This document shows positions 1 to 10,775 of a stretch of DNA of 64,000 nt, one piece after another. The notes under the pieces were generated by a model, which did no database searches, was not told the DNA's origin, and saw nothing but the letters and a program-made list of their open reading frames with translations. The number at the start of each line of letters is the position of its first letter. Within the stretch, counting starts at the first letter, position 1. The DNA is from Choristoneura fumiferana (taxonomy: Eukaryota > Arthropoda > Insecta > Lepidoptera > Tortricidae), in the NCBI RefSeq assembly GCF_025370935.1, contig NC_133497.1:9478599-9542598 (forward strand). Reading direction: 5' to 3'. The position numbers were made by a program, and so were the translations under genes.

Positions 1-261
1 CCTAATAACGCGAATGCGCGATGATCGCGTCGCTTAGTTCGCGCGATGATCGCGCATCGCGTTCTATTATGCCCGCTCTACACTCGCTCGCAAACCGCGG
101 CCGTGGGACACGACGCGAAAAATATAGCCCTCTAAACTCGCAACCTTTCGCATTTAGCGACCGCGAGCCGAGCCATATTTTGTCGGTTTTTTGGCCGTGC
201 TCAAAGGAGCCTCAGTCTGAGCCGTGCCTTTGGCAGCGTCTCCATTTGCGCGGCCTCGGAG

Positions 262-2420
262 TAGGGCTATGCGGTATTGGGTTTGATGGCAATACCGGTA
301 TTATACCGGTATTCAAATTTTGAAAACCGGTATCCCGGTATTTCGGTATTTTTTCGGTATTTTCCGTATTTTCTCCTTATTTTTCTTTCTTTCTGTATAA
401 GTCTGTTGTTTTGTTGAAATATTACCAATATAAATGAAAAGCAAGATTTAATAAACTTCCCTTTTAATGAGCAAGTACTAAAATAAAAACCTGAAGTTGT
501 TAATTGTTAACTAATACTAATATGGGATTCTCTAATTTTTCGGCGAAAATTGTTTCACCGATTAATAGTTCCCTACCAAATTTTCGCATAATATCTTTTG
601 CTTGTACGAGGCTCATTAAATATCCAGTTCAAGCTTGAAAGGTCTCTACTGATGAAATCTACGCTCCACCCGGAACCTGCTCAGCTCCAAAACCCCGAGA
701 GCTTTCAGCTCAAACTTCAAAACCGTTTCGAATGCCTGTGTAGCGACGTGGACGATTACAACGACGGGTTTGTGGAAGCTGTACATACGGTCGGGTCTAA
801 CTTCTTCAAAATCCGCCGTACTATAACCAATAGGCTCTCGCGCTCTGGCCTTAGGCTCATAGAGGTGAGGCGTGAGATGCTGCTACAGTCCTCTGGTGAG
901 GTGACGCTTGTCGCTATCGGCAGTTCAATAGGCAGGCAGATCTCAAAGTCTCTGAAGCGCGATGTACGCCGATTTAATACCAAAAGCATTGAAGAGTCTA
1001 TAAAGCGTAACAGAGGCTCTAAGGTGTTTACCAGGGATCTGTCTGGCAGTCAAAGCCGGTTAATGAAGTTGAAGACTGACGACGGCAGAATCATTTCATC
1101 CGGATAGCGACACGACAACCCGAACACCCGTCGAAAATCTAGCTAAAGACCTGAGCCCTAGATTAACCCGACTCTATCACGAAGACATCCCGGACGTCAG
1201 CCTGTGCGAGATTAGTATGGCCCTCAAACAGCTTAAGAATGACAAAGCCCCGAGTGACGATGAAATTACAGCCGAACTCCTGAAGGCGGGTGGTAAACCA
1301 GTCCTTAAGGACCGTCAGACGCCGTTTAGTTCCTCCACCAAGGGAGAACGCCGAAAGCGTGGAACAGAAGATAGTGGTGGTGATCATCTTCAAAAAAGGT
1401 GATAAGCACCTTGCTGAAGAATTATAGACCCATCTCACTTCTGAGCCAAGTTTACAAGCTGTTTTCCAGGGTCATCACAAATCGTCTCGCAAGCAGGTTT
1501 CACGATTTCCAGCCTCCCTAACAAGCCGGCTTCCGAAAAGGCTATAGTATCGTAGACCACATGTACGTTGCGGCAGGTTATACAGAAGACCGAAGGGTAT
1601 AACCTCCCCCTTTGCCTTGCATTTGTGAACCACGAGAAAGCCTTCGATTCGATCGAGACTTGGGCTGTGCTGCAGGCTCTCCAGCGGTGCCAACTTGACT
1701 ACCGGTATATCGAAGTGTTGAAGTGTACAAAAACGCCACTATGTCCGTCCGACCAAATGACCAGACCACGAAGCCTATTCCTAGGAGATGTGATCTCTCC
1801 GAAACTGTTCACCGCTGCATTGGAGAATGCTTTAAAGGTTCTGGGCTGGAAAGGACGAGGCATTAACATTAATGGCGGGTACGTCACTCGCCTTCGATTC
1901 GCCGACGATATTGTAGTCATGGCCCATGGCTGAGACCATGGAGGACCTCAGTGCTATGCTCGCAGACCTCAGCAGTTTCTGTTCGAGTTGGCCTAAAAAT
2001 GAACATGGGCAAGACGAAAGTCATGTCTAACTAATGTCCATGTTGTCCCAACTCCCGCAATAGTCGGGGGCTCTGCGCTCGAAATTGTTGACGACTATGT
2101 ATACCTGGGACAAACGGTCCAGTTAGGTAGGTCCAACTTCGAGAAAGCTTACACCACAAATAGACAAAGCAAACTTGTGGGCGGTAAATTTTAAATTTGA
2201 AAGTAGATTAAGAGGTAACTTCAAAAGCCATAAGTCCGAAGACAAATGTTATTAAAAGTGCTTGCTTGTTTGAAATTATAGTCGACTATTACTATTTTAA
2301 ACACAAAGTCAAAATACCGAAAAACCGGTTTTGTAGATATTTAATACCGGTATTAAAAAAGGGGAAAAAATGTCCGGTATCCGGTTTTCGGTAATACCGA
2401 ATACCGGTATCCATGCCCTA
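262..2420. mobile_element. hAT-like non-autonomous transposon carrying an RTE pseudogene
   Basis: The 2159-bp element is flanked by an 8-bp target-site duplication, cctcggag (254-261 and 2421-2428). Its short imperfect terminal inverted repeats are tagggctatg on the left and the complement of catgcccta on the right. The subterminal 200 bp at each side are packed with the word accggtat and its variants, as expected for transposase-binding repeats. An 8-bp duplication with a short TIR is typical of the hAT superfamily. No hAT transposase is present. The middle is a broken RTE reverse transcriptase. The corresponding place in copy B lacks the element, although the flanking repeat differs there. 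Confidence 0.72.
610..2190 (+). pseudogene. RTE-clade non-LTR retrotransposon polyprotein fragment (linker and reverse transcriptase), broken
   Basis: Translation in shifting frames gives the middle of an RTE-type endonuclease/reverse transcriptase. The endonuclease-RT linker is at 598-1107 (RLMKLKTDDGRI near its end). The start of RT is at 1217-1330 (LKQLKNDKAPSDDEITAELL). NYRPISLLSQVYKLFSRVI follows at about 1422-1480, then the catalytic core at 1568-1933 with FVNHEKAFDS (motif A), GDVISPKLF (motif B) and RFADDIVV (motif C, both catalytic aspartates kept). A stop at about 1518 and several frame changes disrupt it, and the endonuclease and C-terminus are missing. The RTE assignment is from memory of lepidopteran RTE proteins. 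It lies wholly inside the hAT-like element, so it inserted into or was captured by that element before the latest transposition. Confidence 0.85.
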
Positions 2421-2474
2421 CCTCGGAGCGAGGCAGCCGCTCGGCCCGAGGCTGCCTCTAGTGGATACGCGGCT

Positions 2475-5226
2475 TTTGATTTTCACAAACCCTTTGACGC
2501 GGACCAAAAAACCGCCACCGGACGGGGAACGCCGCGAAGCGCGACCGTGATGCCGCGAAACCATCCACACTCGCGGTTTGCGGCCTTCGCGGGTCTTCGC
2601 GGCGCGAGTGTAAAGCGCGCTTTAGGATTTCCTCATTGTTGTTATCGTAGACTAAAACACGCTTTACCTTTGATGAATTATAACTGGGTATATTCTGTGG
2701 TATTAAGGAAAAAGGGGACGAGTCAAAAAAAAACATATCGACTCATCGCTTTATTGCCGTGACACATAATAGTGTTTTGGACTAATGAGTGCAAAAATCT
2801 CATTTTCACTTCTCATGCTCGTAAAGTTCGTGTTTATGCTGGATCTAGGCGACATAAAATGACTTTTTATGCACTAGTAGTGCATAAAATAAAATCTTCG
2901 TCTAAGACCAAGGTAATCAGGTGTCAACAGCCACAAACAAAGAAGTTTATATCAATTTTTTTCATAATTTTTAATTTATATAAAACTAAAAATCAATCAA
3001 AATAAATCAATAAAACTAAAAAATTATAATCATATAGTAATGCATGAAAAATAAAATGTACATAGTACTTAAGTGAACATTGTTTCCACTGTTGCTATTT
3101 CGTTTCCTCGCCATCGAAGTGAAAAGCAGAGTGTAAAACTCGAGCATTAAACTCATTTTCCCCTCGACATGTCTATCCACCCTCGCCATACCGGCTCGGG
3201 TGGCTATATGAACGTCTTGGGTAAAATGGCTCGTTTTATGCTATTGTTGTACAATCTATTATTATTTTTTTTATGACTTTTCTTTAACACCACAGAATTA
3301 ATCAAAGCGCTTTACAATATCCTGTCTAAAGAAGCTTAGTGTTATTAAGACAGAGAAAGCTCTCTGACATACTTGCATGCTTTTAACTTGTATTTAGCTT
3401 TGCCATAGGCCCAGTTTCCACCAGAGATGTGCGAGGATGTGTTGCGAGGAATTAGTTTTTCATGAACCAATAGAATCTATAGCTCGAGTTGTTTAGGTAT
3501 CTAGCGACCGCAGTTTAAAAAAATAAACTCAGGTCACAACAGAGTTCTTAGTATAAAAGTAACTAGATATCAGTTAGCCTAAAGTAATACCCGCGGTAAT
3601 TCGAGCATGGAAACCCTACATGCCCTGAGTAGAGGCCCCAAATCGGCCCGTGCGCAGCTATTGTCAGTGAAATTAAAGATGGTGGCCGGCCGTCGACCCC
3701 GCCGCGAGATTCGGTTACGATATTTGCTGACCGTACGGTTCTACCTTTAGTGATGTCTCATATCAGAAAAAACAACGATAATAGTATCGATATATTTTTT
3801 TTTAATTTGGAAGATAACTGTGCCTTCGTTTTATCAACCAGGGGTCGCACTAGGCTTCGCTCTATTTCGAGGATACAGTTGAAATTGTAAATAAGATAGT
3901 TAAATCTACTACCACCGAGCCATCATCTCGTTTAATTCGAGATTTAAGGGCGAAATTGGGCCAATCAACTATTTTACCGACACTTTGGGCGTCTCCGCGT
4001 TACCAAAATCGTCTCTGGCGTTACCAAAAAAACGTACATCCAACAAGATATTTCACGGTTTAATAGGTTGAACTTACGTAGGATGGCACGTATTCATGTA
4101 CACCATCTATTAAATTACAGAAAAACATGTTTACTTACAAAAATCTGCAATTGTTTGAAAAATGTCGCGGACAGATTAGTGCGGGTAAAAAAGTTGATTG
4201 GCCCAATTACGTTTGAAGTTTACCAAGAAGTTTTTTGGTAAATTAAAACATCGTGAACGTGAACCTGCAGTTGAGTGAAACTCGAAATAAATATACACGT
4301 GCAATGAAATGAAAAAAAAAAAAAAGTGAAAAAACTAAAGAATTTGAATGAAACTAGAAACATTAGTTTGATTTGATAAAATTTTTCACAGTTCAGTTAC
4401 AATATCAGTTCAGTGGAAATTTCTTAGTGCATCTATTTTTGCTATTCTCCCAGTTCACATCCGCATTGGTCGCGCGTTTCCAAGAGGAAGCTTGCGCCCA
4501 ACAGTACGATGTACAAAGGTTGGATATTCTGTTATTATCGACATCAAAACATCGATATCGATATTTTCTGCACCCAACATATCGCCATCCTTATTGTATT
4601 TACTTAGTTCAGTACTGGTTTTTGTATTTGATGGAAGTGTTGTGAGTTGTGAGAGTATCGAGTGTCAGGCAGGATTAGAATATTAGTAAGATTTCTTGAC
4701 CTTGATCGATTTGTACCAACAGTAATTGTACTATGTACCATAGAACCAACTGAAACGTGACCTAGGTCTCACCTAAATTCACCACATTGTTCGATAAAAA
4801 ACACTAAGTCTAGGTTCGATGACCAAATGGTTCGATATTACATTACAGTTTATTTTTACATAAAACTGATCCGTGAGTGACCCTTACCACACCTGATGAC
4901 AGTGCAGATGAGGCCAAAGTTGTATCCCACTGGTTCAGTAATCCTATTCACTCTAAACCTTGAAGAGCCCTAGATTGTAAGTAGATAACTCCCGGCTTTC
5001 CTAGTGATTCAAGGTTTCTTTCACTTGCTGCATGGAACCCTAAAAAATATCATTCCGTCATGCGAAATTTGACACCATTTTAATGCAATAAAAGCCCAGC
5101 CAGTGTCCATTGTTTTTTATGATTGTTTACGCGGTCTAACAACTCAGTGTCACATTACTCCGCGCCTTGTAACGACAAACTTACAAGTGACAGTTGACTT
5201 GTTGATTCCGCGAATTGGTAAGACAC
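2475..5226. other. AT-rich intergenic stretch, no gene recognised
   Basis: Only short reading frames interrupted by stops occur, and none resembles a known family. A half-element related to the 'ttccaccagagatgtgcgagg' MITE lies near 3415-3485. The rest is unassigned and is matched by about 35629-38388 in copy B. Confidence 0.6.
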
Positions 5227-5567
5227 TATACTTGGTTTGGATAGGTATTTAACCAAATGTAAACAAAACAACGTCAATTGGTGTCTTAAATATTGAAATT
5301 TCCGCGTTATACTATTTAAACATTTACATTTCTGTATTGAAATACAAACCCCAAGGTCCAAGCCCTCTTGTTCTGAGAGGAGGCCTCTGCCCTGCAGTGG
5401 GACGTATATAGGCTGGAATGATGATGATGATGATGATTGAAATACACTAGTCTAGTTTGTATTACAATGATGATAGATAAGTAAAATGTTCAAAATACTT
5501 GAATGTCCCGAATGTAGCAGCTGAAGTTTGTTTACATTTAGTTAAATACCTATTCAAACCAAGTATA
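5227..5567. mobile_element. TIR MITE (tatacttggtttgg family) interrupted by a non-LTR 3' end
   Basis: About 40 bp at the left, starting tatacttggtttggatag, is the inverted complement of the right end, which finishes in caaaccaagtata. An uninterrupted relative of 170 bp is at 34685-34854. The insertion at 5347-5435 splits this copy. No coding capacity. Shared with copy B (38389-38726). Confidence 0.8.
5347..5435 (+). mobile_element. 5'-truncated non-LTR retrotransposon 3' end
   Basis: An 89-bp fragment starting 'aaccccaaggtccaag', including 'gtgggacgtatataggctg', and ending in (gat)n. It is flanked by the 11-bp duplication attgaaataca (5336-5346 and 5436-5446). The intact relative at 34685-34854 lacks it, which confirms a target-primed insertion into the MITE. 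The consensus is a common lepidopteran LINE tail; I cannot assign its clade securely. Confidence 0.85.
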
Positions 5568-5660
5568 GTTACACATATCCATATCACGTCTGCAATGCTT
5601 AAAGAAAAGAAACGGTAAATACCTAGTTAAAATTACGATAAAAATTCGTCATCGCCATAA

Positions 5661-5905
5661 TCAGCCGTAGGACGTCCACTGTTGGACATAGGCCTCCCCC
5701 ATAGACCTCCAGTTGCTTCGGTTGGAAGCGACCTGCATCCACCTTGAACCCGCGGCTTTAACCAGGTCATCCATCCATCTCGTTGGTGGACGTCCTACGC
5801 TGCGCTTGCCGATCCGCGGTCACTTTTTGGGCCCCAACGGAAATCTTTTCTCCGTGCTATATGGCCTGCCCTTTGCCACTTCAACGAGCTAATTCGCTTG
5901 GCTTT
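5661..5905 (-). pseudogene. RTE-like ORF C-terminal remnant
   Basis: On the minus strand the sequence reads RPPTRWMDDLVKAAGSRW and continues to EAYVQQWTSYG and a stop at 5661-5663. This is the C-terminal tail of lepidopteran RTE endonuclease/reverse transcriptases. Upstream it degenerates: about 15 bp is missing relative to copy B near 5820, and homology stops near 5905. Non-functional. Confidence 0.75.
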
Positions 5906-6026
5906 TTTCAGTTATGCAATAACGTCTTAAGAGAGTTAGATGACATTTAGCATGGAGGCAGTTTATGGGTGTCTTTCCACCAGCGATGTGCTATGCAGCT
6001 ATGCCGCGAGCTAATGTGTATTTAAT

Positions 6027-6406
6027 CAGGGTGTCCACTACAAATCCCAAAAAAAAACCCTGACTTTTCCTGACCAAATTTCTAAGTTTCCCTGACCAAT
6101 CATGTACATTTCAAAGCTGGTCATATTGACACTTATACGATTTTTTATTTTACTGTCCGAGATACTAATCTAATCCCGATGATGGGAATTCACTGCACAC
6201 CGAACATGCTCACTTTTTCGTTGACTGTTTTTATGGTGCCACTCTTTAATACGTCGCCCAGAACTGGAATGACTGGTGTCAAAATATTGAGCTAAGTTTT
6301 GGGAAATCACGAGTTTTTTCCCTGACTTTTTGGATTTCTAGCAAATTTACCTGACTTTCCCTGACCACCTTGAGCTTCCCCGACTCTCCAGAAAGTGGAC
6401 ACCCTG
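6027..6406. mobile_element. TIR MITE with CAGGGTGTCCAC ends
   Basis: A 380-bp element begins cagggtgtccact and ends agtggacaccctg, an inverted repeat of 13 bp. TTAAT flanks both sides (6022-6026, 6407-6411). The internal word ccctgac(t/c) recurs near both ends, a subterminal-repeat pattern. CAGGG ends suggest hAT and TTAA suggests piggyBac, so the superfamily is left open. Shared with copy B. Confidence 0.75.
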
Positions 6407-6654
6407 TTAATAACGGTGAGTCTCACGGTAGTTAATTAAAAGCTAGTGGTAAATAAAACGTCAATTCAAACGTGAAAAATCAATTCAATAGTTTCCATAA
6501 GCAAACGTAAAGCATTAACTGGGGCGCGTAAGGCTTCTGAAGTCAGGGTCGATGGTGAATCGAAAGGGGTCGGTTCTAGGGGAGTGGGTTACTGAACAAG
6601 TTCAACGGGTTTTAAACTTCCACGATTCCACTCGTAGGGTCAACGTCATAACAT

Positions 6655-7057
6655 AAGGCAGTTGTCTCACCGCCAGCGAGTAAACGATTGGCTATCGACT
6701 ATTTTCTCGCTCAAGAAACGAACAAAAGATATAAGATCCTGTGTGAGTAAAAGAGACACATATATTAATAGTTGATCGCTGGCTGTTCACACTGTCGGCG
6801 AGAACTCGCTCTTACATCTTTGTCGCAGCGACAAGAGCTATAAAACTCGCTGAGCTATAGATACTCGCTCAGCGATGTCAGCTTGGCGGCCGCCCCGCAC
6901 GAGCCAGTCGAGTGGAGCGAGAAATCGCCCGTCGCACTCGAACACTCGCTTACAGCCAGCGACAAAACAACACTCGCTTCTCGTTGCTCACCCACTCGTT
7001 TCTAGTTACTCGCTCTACTCGCTTCTCGCTCATCGTCGACGGTGGGACAAGTGCCTT
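6655..7057. mobile_element. TIR MITE rich in 'actcgct' words
   Basis: A 403-bp element whose left end aaggcagttgtctcaccg is the near-inverse of the right end cggtgggacaagtgcctt. The interior is GC-rich and contains many copies of ctcgct/agcgag in both orientations. The long open frame at 6875-7066 is an artefact of these words. Shared with copy B (39909-40312). TSD not clear. Confidence 0.7.
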
Positions 7058-7105
7058 AATAAGTGATCACTTTCGTGGCTTGTCACTTTAAGCCCTTTAA
7101 GGACT

Positions 7106-7359
7106 TACATTGTTTTTTTTTTTTTTTTTTTTGAATCTGTATTTTTTTTTATTTCAATTCCAAATTTTTACTTTTACGGTCATCCCGTAAAACCGAAATT
7201 GAAAATACAAACTGAAATATAGATGCTGATGTTGACCATCAGTGGTGTAGCGGTATAGCACGCGGTACGGATTACCGAGGACCTGGGTTCGATTTCCAGT
7301 GATGGTCTTATTTTTCTGTTTTTTCTGTGCATCTATATTTCAGTTTGTATTTTCAATTT
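7106..7359 (-). mobile_element. SINE-like retroinsertion with tRNA-like module, A only
   Basis: A 254-bp insertion flanked by the 12-bp duplication cctttaaggact (7094-7105 and 7360-7371). Copy B has the empty site at 40349-40360. On the minus strand it ends in a long A-run (poly-T on plus at about 7113-7132), preceded by an 8-bp hairpin ttttacgg/ccgtaaaa. The 31-bp sequence ending tgtattttcaattt occurs at the right end (7329-7359) and inverted at about 7195-7225. A 74-nt tRNA-like unit lies between. The TSD length and A-tail indicate LINE-mediated retrotransposition. Confidence 0.8.
7234..7307 (+). repeat. tRNA-like module (74 nt)
   Basis: It folds as a cloverleaf: perfect 8-bp acceptor (gaccatca/tgatggtc), D-arm with gtgtagcggta (A-box-like), anticodon stem cggt/accg around a 7-nt loop acggatt, and a T-arm loop ttcgatt with B box ggttcgattt. 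The T-stem has one change here (ttcca). Loop position 33 is C instead of the near-universal U, and there are four spacer bases before the D-stem. It is therefore a SINE promoter relic and probably not a working tRNA. Confidence 0.7.
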
Positions 7360-7971
7360 CCTTTAAGGACTATCAACATTCGAAATTATGTAACGACTGA
7401 AACCGACAAGGTATAGTAGACCAAGAAATTGGTTTACCACCCTAAGGTTAAATGTCATTTGTAGCGCTTAAAACGTCAAAGCCTATTTTCACTCACAAGT
7501 CAATATGACAATCAGCCATATTGTTTTATTTCCGAAGTAGGAACTGTCATTAAAATTGGTAAAGCATTTTCTTGGTCGACCATACAAAAGTGATCAGCTA
7601 TTTATGACGTTGACTCCGCCACTGTGCTCGTAGAGCTTATCCAAAATATGCATTTCATACAAAATTGGCACTCCCGAAGCGTACTTTTTTATATTGTAGT
7701 CCGATCCAAAAGGCAGATATGAAGCAGGATCCCTTGCGGGTGTTTGCCCTACACACTACATAGACCTTGTGTTTCATGTAGGTGTCATGTATTGTGTACG
7801 ACAAAACAAGCGCGGGCGATCTGAACTAAGAAATCTGGCCAGAACCTGGAAACGCCCCTGATTGGACTTAACTCCAACTATCTTCATATCATACCGAATT
7901 TCGTCTAAATCGGTTCACCGGATGAAGCGTGAAAAGTTAACAGACAGAGAGACAGAGTTTCACATGCTATC

Positions 7972-8130
7972 CTACTAATATTATAAATGCGAAAGTTTGT
8001 GTGTGTGTGTGTGTTTGTTACACCTTCACGCTAACATCTGGACGGATGTAGATAGCTGGACATATGGAATAACACATAGGCTACTTTTTATCCCGATATT
8101 CCCACGGGATAGGGATAAAATCTTGTAATT
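7972..8130 (+). repeat. Lepidopteran high-copy repeat ('ataaatgcgaaagtttgt' family)
   Basis: It starts tcctactaatattataaatg, passes through a (gt)n tract at about 7997-8013, and runs on through 'tagctggacatatgg' and 'tttttatcccg'. The same family occurs at 14878, 21101, 29179 and 31411. Non-coding. Confidence 0.65.
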
Positions 8131-8570
8131 TCAACCGGTGGGTTTAGTCTTGAAATTTTGGACAGTTGTTCTTAACACAACCCCAATCAAGACCACGATA
8201 TAGATTTTGGGAATTCCCAGGGAAATTTTATAAAATTCCGGAATTTCAATTGTACCACATCGAAAGCCGCGGGTAAACTCTAAAATATAAGTAGGAAATT
8301 TTAAGAGCGATATGAACGATGTAATAAATACCGTAACAATAACTGTCCTATTTATCACAATCACAACGCATGGCGATCCGACCCTATATATACGACTAAG
8401 ATACGATCCGTCCGTCACTCTGATTGCTACCAATTACCCGTCCAGCCGCGGTCAGTCCGAGACACATTTACATATATATCATATACAGCATCCATTCATT
8501 ACCGGTTGTTATCTAATAATAACGCTCCGTCTGTTTGTTATGTCATTCATATACTTTAGAAAATTGTAAA

Positions 8571-8735
8571 GGGCTGCCAACCATCTTGTTTTCCCAGTAA
8601 ACGTCAAAAGCCCCAATAAGTTGTTTATAAGTTGTTGTTGGTCTTGCTTGTTGTAAGATGTTTATGGGCGGTGGTGATCTCTTACCATCAGGAGACCCCT
8701 TGCTCGTTTGCCATTCAGTCGAATAAAAAAAAAGA
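8571..8735 (-). mobile_element. SINE-like repeat ('gatggcaaacgagcaag' family), minus strand
   Basis: On the minus strand it contains gcaaacgagcaagggg, tctcctgatggtaagag and atcaccaccgcccataaac, the same family as the plus-strand copies at 12330 and 17158. The end distal to this core is diverged. Shared with copy B (44405-44572). Confidence 0.65.
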
Positions 8736-9137
8736 AGTCGATGCATTTTAAAAATCGATGCGTCACTTTTGCAATCGTAGTCGACCACGTTTTTTTTTTG
8801 ACAATAGGTTGGAGGGAGTCTTAGTTTCTTACACGTAATCACAAAAATACGCTGAGTAAGGCTGCATTTCCACCAGTGTTGCTAGAACGTGTTTTTCATG
8901 CACCAATAGAAACGCTTCATTTAGGCTGGATACAGCGCTCGACCGACGGTACGTCCTCACCGTACACCTGTGCCCTTAGTGTAAGTTTTCGGTTACAAAA
9001 TACGTCTCGATCGCGTTCGCGTAAAATCTTAATTTGTATGGAAACATGAACATCGCAAACGTTCCGCTAGAGACGCTCCACTCTGACAGATAGTAATGCA
9101 GGTGACTGTACAATAATTCAAACGCCTACTTACTAAT

Positions 9138-9304
9138 GGACTTATTACACTTGACTAAATTTAGGATCCTAAATGATTCAGAATCCTAATTTAGGAAAGT
9201 GTGATCGTGTTTAGCCAAGTACTAAACGTGATTACACTTTCCTAAATTAGGATTTTTAAATTATCTAAATTAGGATCCTAAATTTAGTCTAGTGTAATAA
9301 CCCC
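9138..9304. repeat. Long hairpin (foldback MITE)
   Basis: About 80 bp, starting ggacttattacacttgac, is followed by its inverted complement ending in ctagtgtaataacccc. Internal copies of 'cctaaatttag' and 'cctaatttagg' add sub-palindromes. In copy B the interior is missing and only the joined outer ends remain (about 44970-45005). Confidence 0.75.
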
Positions 9305-9906
9305 GAAGTACAGTCGAACAAATTTAATCTTTTTATCCTAAATTTAACCTTTTAATAATAAATTTCACTATTATTTCCTTGACAAAAGTATGAGATGTCA
9401 ACATTCCACCCTGGGTCACGATTCAATTTGTTTGACTGTACGTTGTAAGTACATAGTTTGCACATATATCAAGCCTAGTGAACATTTGCAAACTTTATTA
9501 CCCACACAACACAACACGGTACAACTAAAGCTTTCACGCAAATCTTAAAAGCTCGTAAAGGCGCGGGTCACGTAGCAGTACTCATACAGATACTATGTAA
9601 CGCACCATACACGAAAGGAGGTCGTCTGCAAGCTCAGTGCACAGCTCATACATTATGCTTTCTCAAAATTTCAAAAGGCAGCTGTAACACTACGCTGTGT
9701 TACAGCGAGTTGAGTTTTGATAAAGGCCGCCGTAAGACTGTTCGTGATTCTGTTCCGAGGGTATTTGATGACTCCTAAAACCCCCATGTATTATAAATTA
9801 TTATGAAAATATAGATCATTGACATCTATGTACCTTACGGCACTATTATTGTAGACTGGCTGTTTGGAACACACCGCGCGGCGCATCAATCATCAATCAA
9901 TATTAA

Positions 9907-9976
9907 TCTGTCATCTCCCAGGATAACAGGAGCAAAGCAATTTGGGCACAAATTTGTGCCTCTGGGAGAGGACAGG
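9907..9976. mobile_element. 70-bp piggyBac-like micro-MITE, A only
   Basis: Flanked by TTAA on both sides (9903-9906, 9977-9980), with terminal inverted repeats tctgtcatctcccag and ctgggagaggacagg. Copy B reads straight through with a single TTAA (about 45594-45605). TTAA targeting with a CCTGTC end fits piggyBac-type elements. At 70 bp it is little more than its two ends. Confidence 0.7.
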
Positions 9977-10493
9977 TTAATATTACTTTGTTGCGGACGT
10001 TAACAAACTACATAGTGAAACATTCACAAAAACGCGCTGTGAACTAATTTTTTTGCGCCGTTTTGATGAAAGAAGCATGCAGTCTATACATAGATGTCGA
10101 TGATATAGTAACTATATGTATACAATCAATGTGTAGCGAAGAAAAAAAAATTTGGTTGAAAATTACATTTATAGTATTTTTTTCAAATATTTATATAAAA
10201 CGCTTTTCTCAAAGCTGTACATAATGGTGCTACATTGCGTGTGACATGACATGTTGGGTGTGTCTGTCTTTGTCTATCATGAATTTCAAAACTTTATGGC
10301 TCTGTCATATGTAAAGGTAGCTTAAAAATTGTTTTCTGCTCGATCATGCATTATTAAACTTTGAGATTGGTTTTTTGGAATCTTTTTGTATTTTTTATTT
10401 CAATTCCAAATTTTTACTTTTACGGTCATCCCGTAAAACCTAAATTGAAAATACAAACTGAAATATAGATGCACAGAAAAAACAGAAAAATAA

Positions 10494-10567
10494 GACCATC
10501 ACTGGGAATCGAACCCAGGTCCTCGGTAATCCGTACCGCGTGCTATACCGCTACACCACTGATGGTC
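10494..10567 (-). repeat. tRNA-like module in left arm
   Basis: A 74-nt unit on the minus strand, identical in design to 7234-7307: perfect 8-bp acceptor, T-arm ctggg/cccag with ttcgatt loop, B box ggttcgattcc, C33 in the anticodon loop. Opposed to 10702-10775. Confidence 0.7.
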
Positions 10568-10701
10568 AACGGTAGCGACACGAAAGTTTCTCGATGAGGG
10601 CTACGGCATAGATGTCGCTAGCGTCACTGCTTAAGTGACTAAGTAAGAAACAAACAAGCTGAGATATGAGGTGCATAGGGGAAATTCGTGTCGGTACCGT
10701 T

Positions 10702-10775
10702 GACCATCAGTGGTGTAGCGGTATAGCACGCGGTACGGATTACCGAGGACCTGGGTTCGATTCCCAGTGATGGTC
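10702..10775 (+). repeat. tRNA-like module in right arm
   Basis: The plus-strand partner of 10494-10567. The two could pair into a very long hairpin, or each could fold as a cloverleaf with its own A- and B-box-like promoter. Confidence 0.7.

Larger units (their letters stand above)
165..2474 (+). mobile_element. MITE copy interrupted by a hAT-like element
   Basis: Before the interruption (about 165-261) and after it (2421-2474) the sequence matches the complete 150-bp MITE at 43236-43385: shared 'cgcgagccgag', 'ggccgtgctcaaaggagc', and the right terminus 'gatacgcggct' ending at 2474. The expected left terminus is not recognisable here, so this copy is degraded on its left. Copy B has a shorter variant of the same repeat at about 35520-35628. 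Confidence 0.6.

Noticed and set aside
6875..7066. Serine/arginine-rich frame conserved in both copies
   Set aside because: Produced by the repeated 'actcgct' words of a MITE.
7112..7132. Poly-T tract as pol III terminator or telomeric/satellite signal
   Set aside because: It is the A-tail of the inserted minus-strand SINE-like element, shown by the TSD and the empty site in B.
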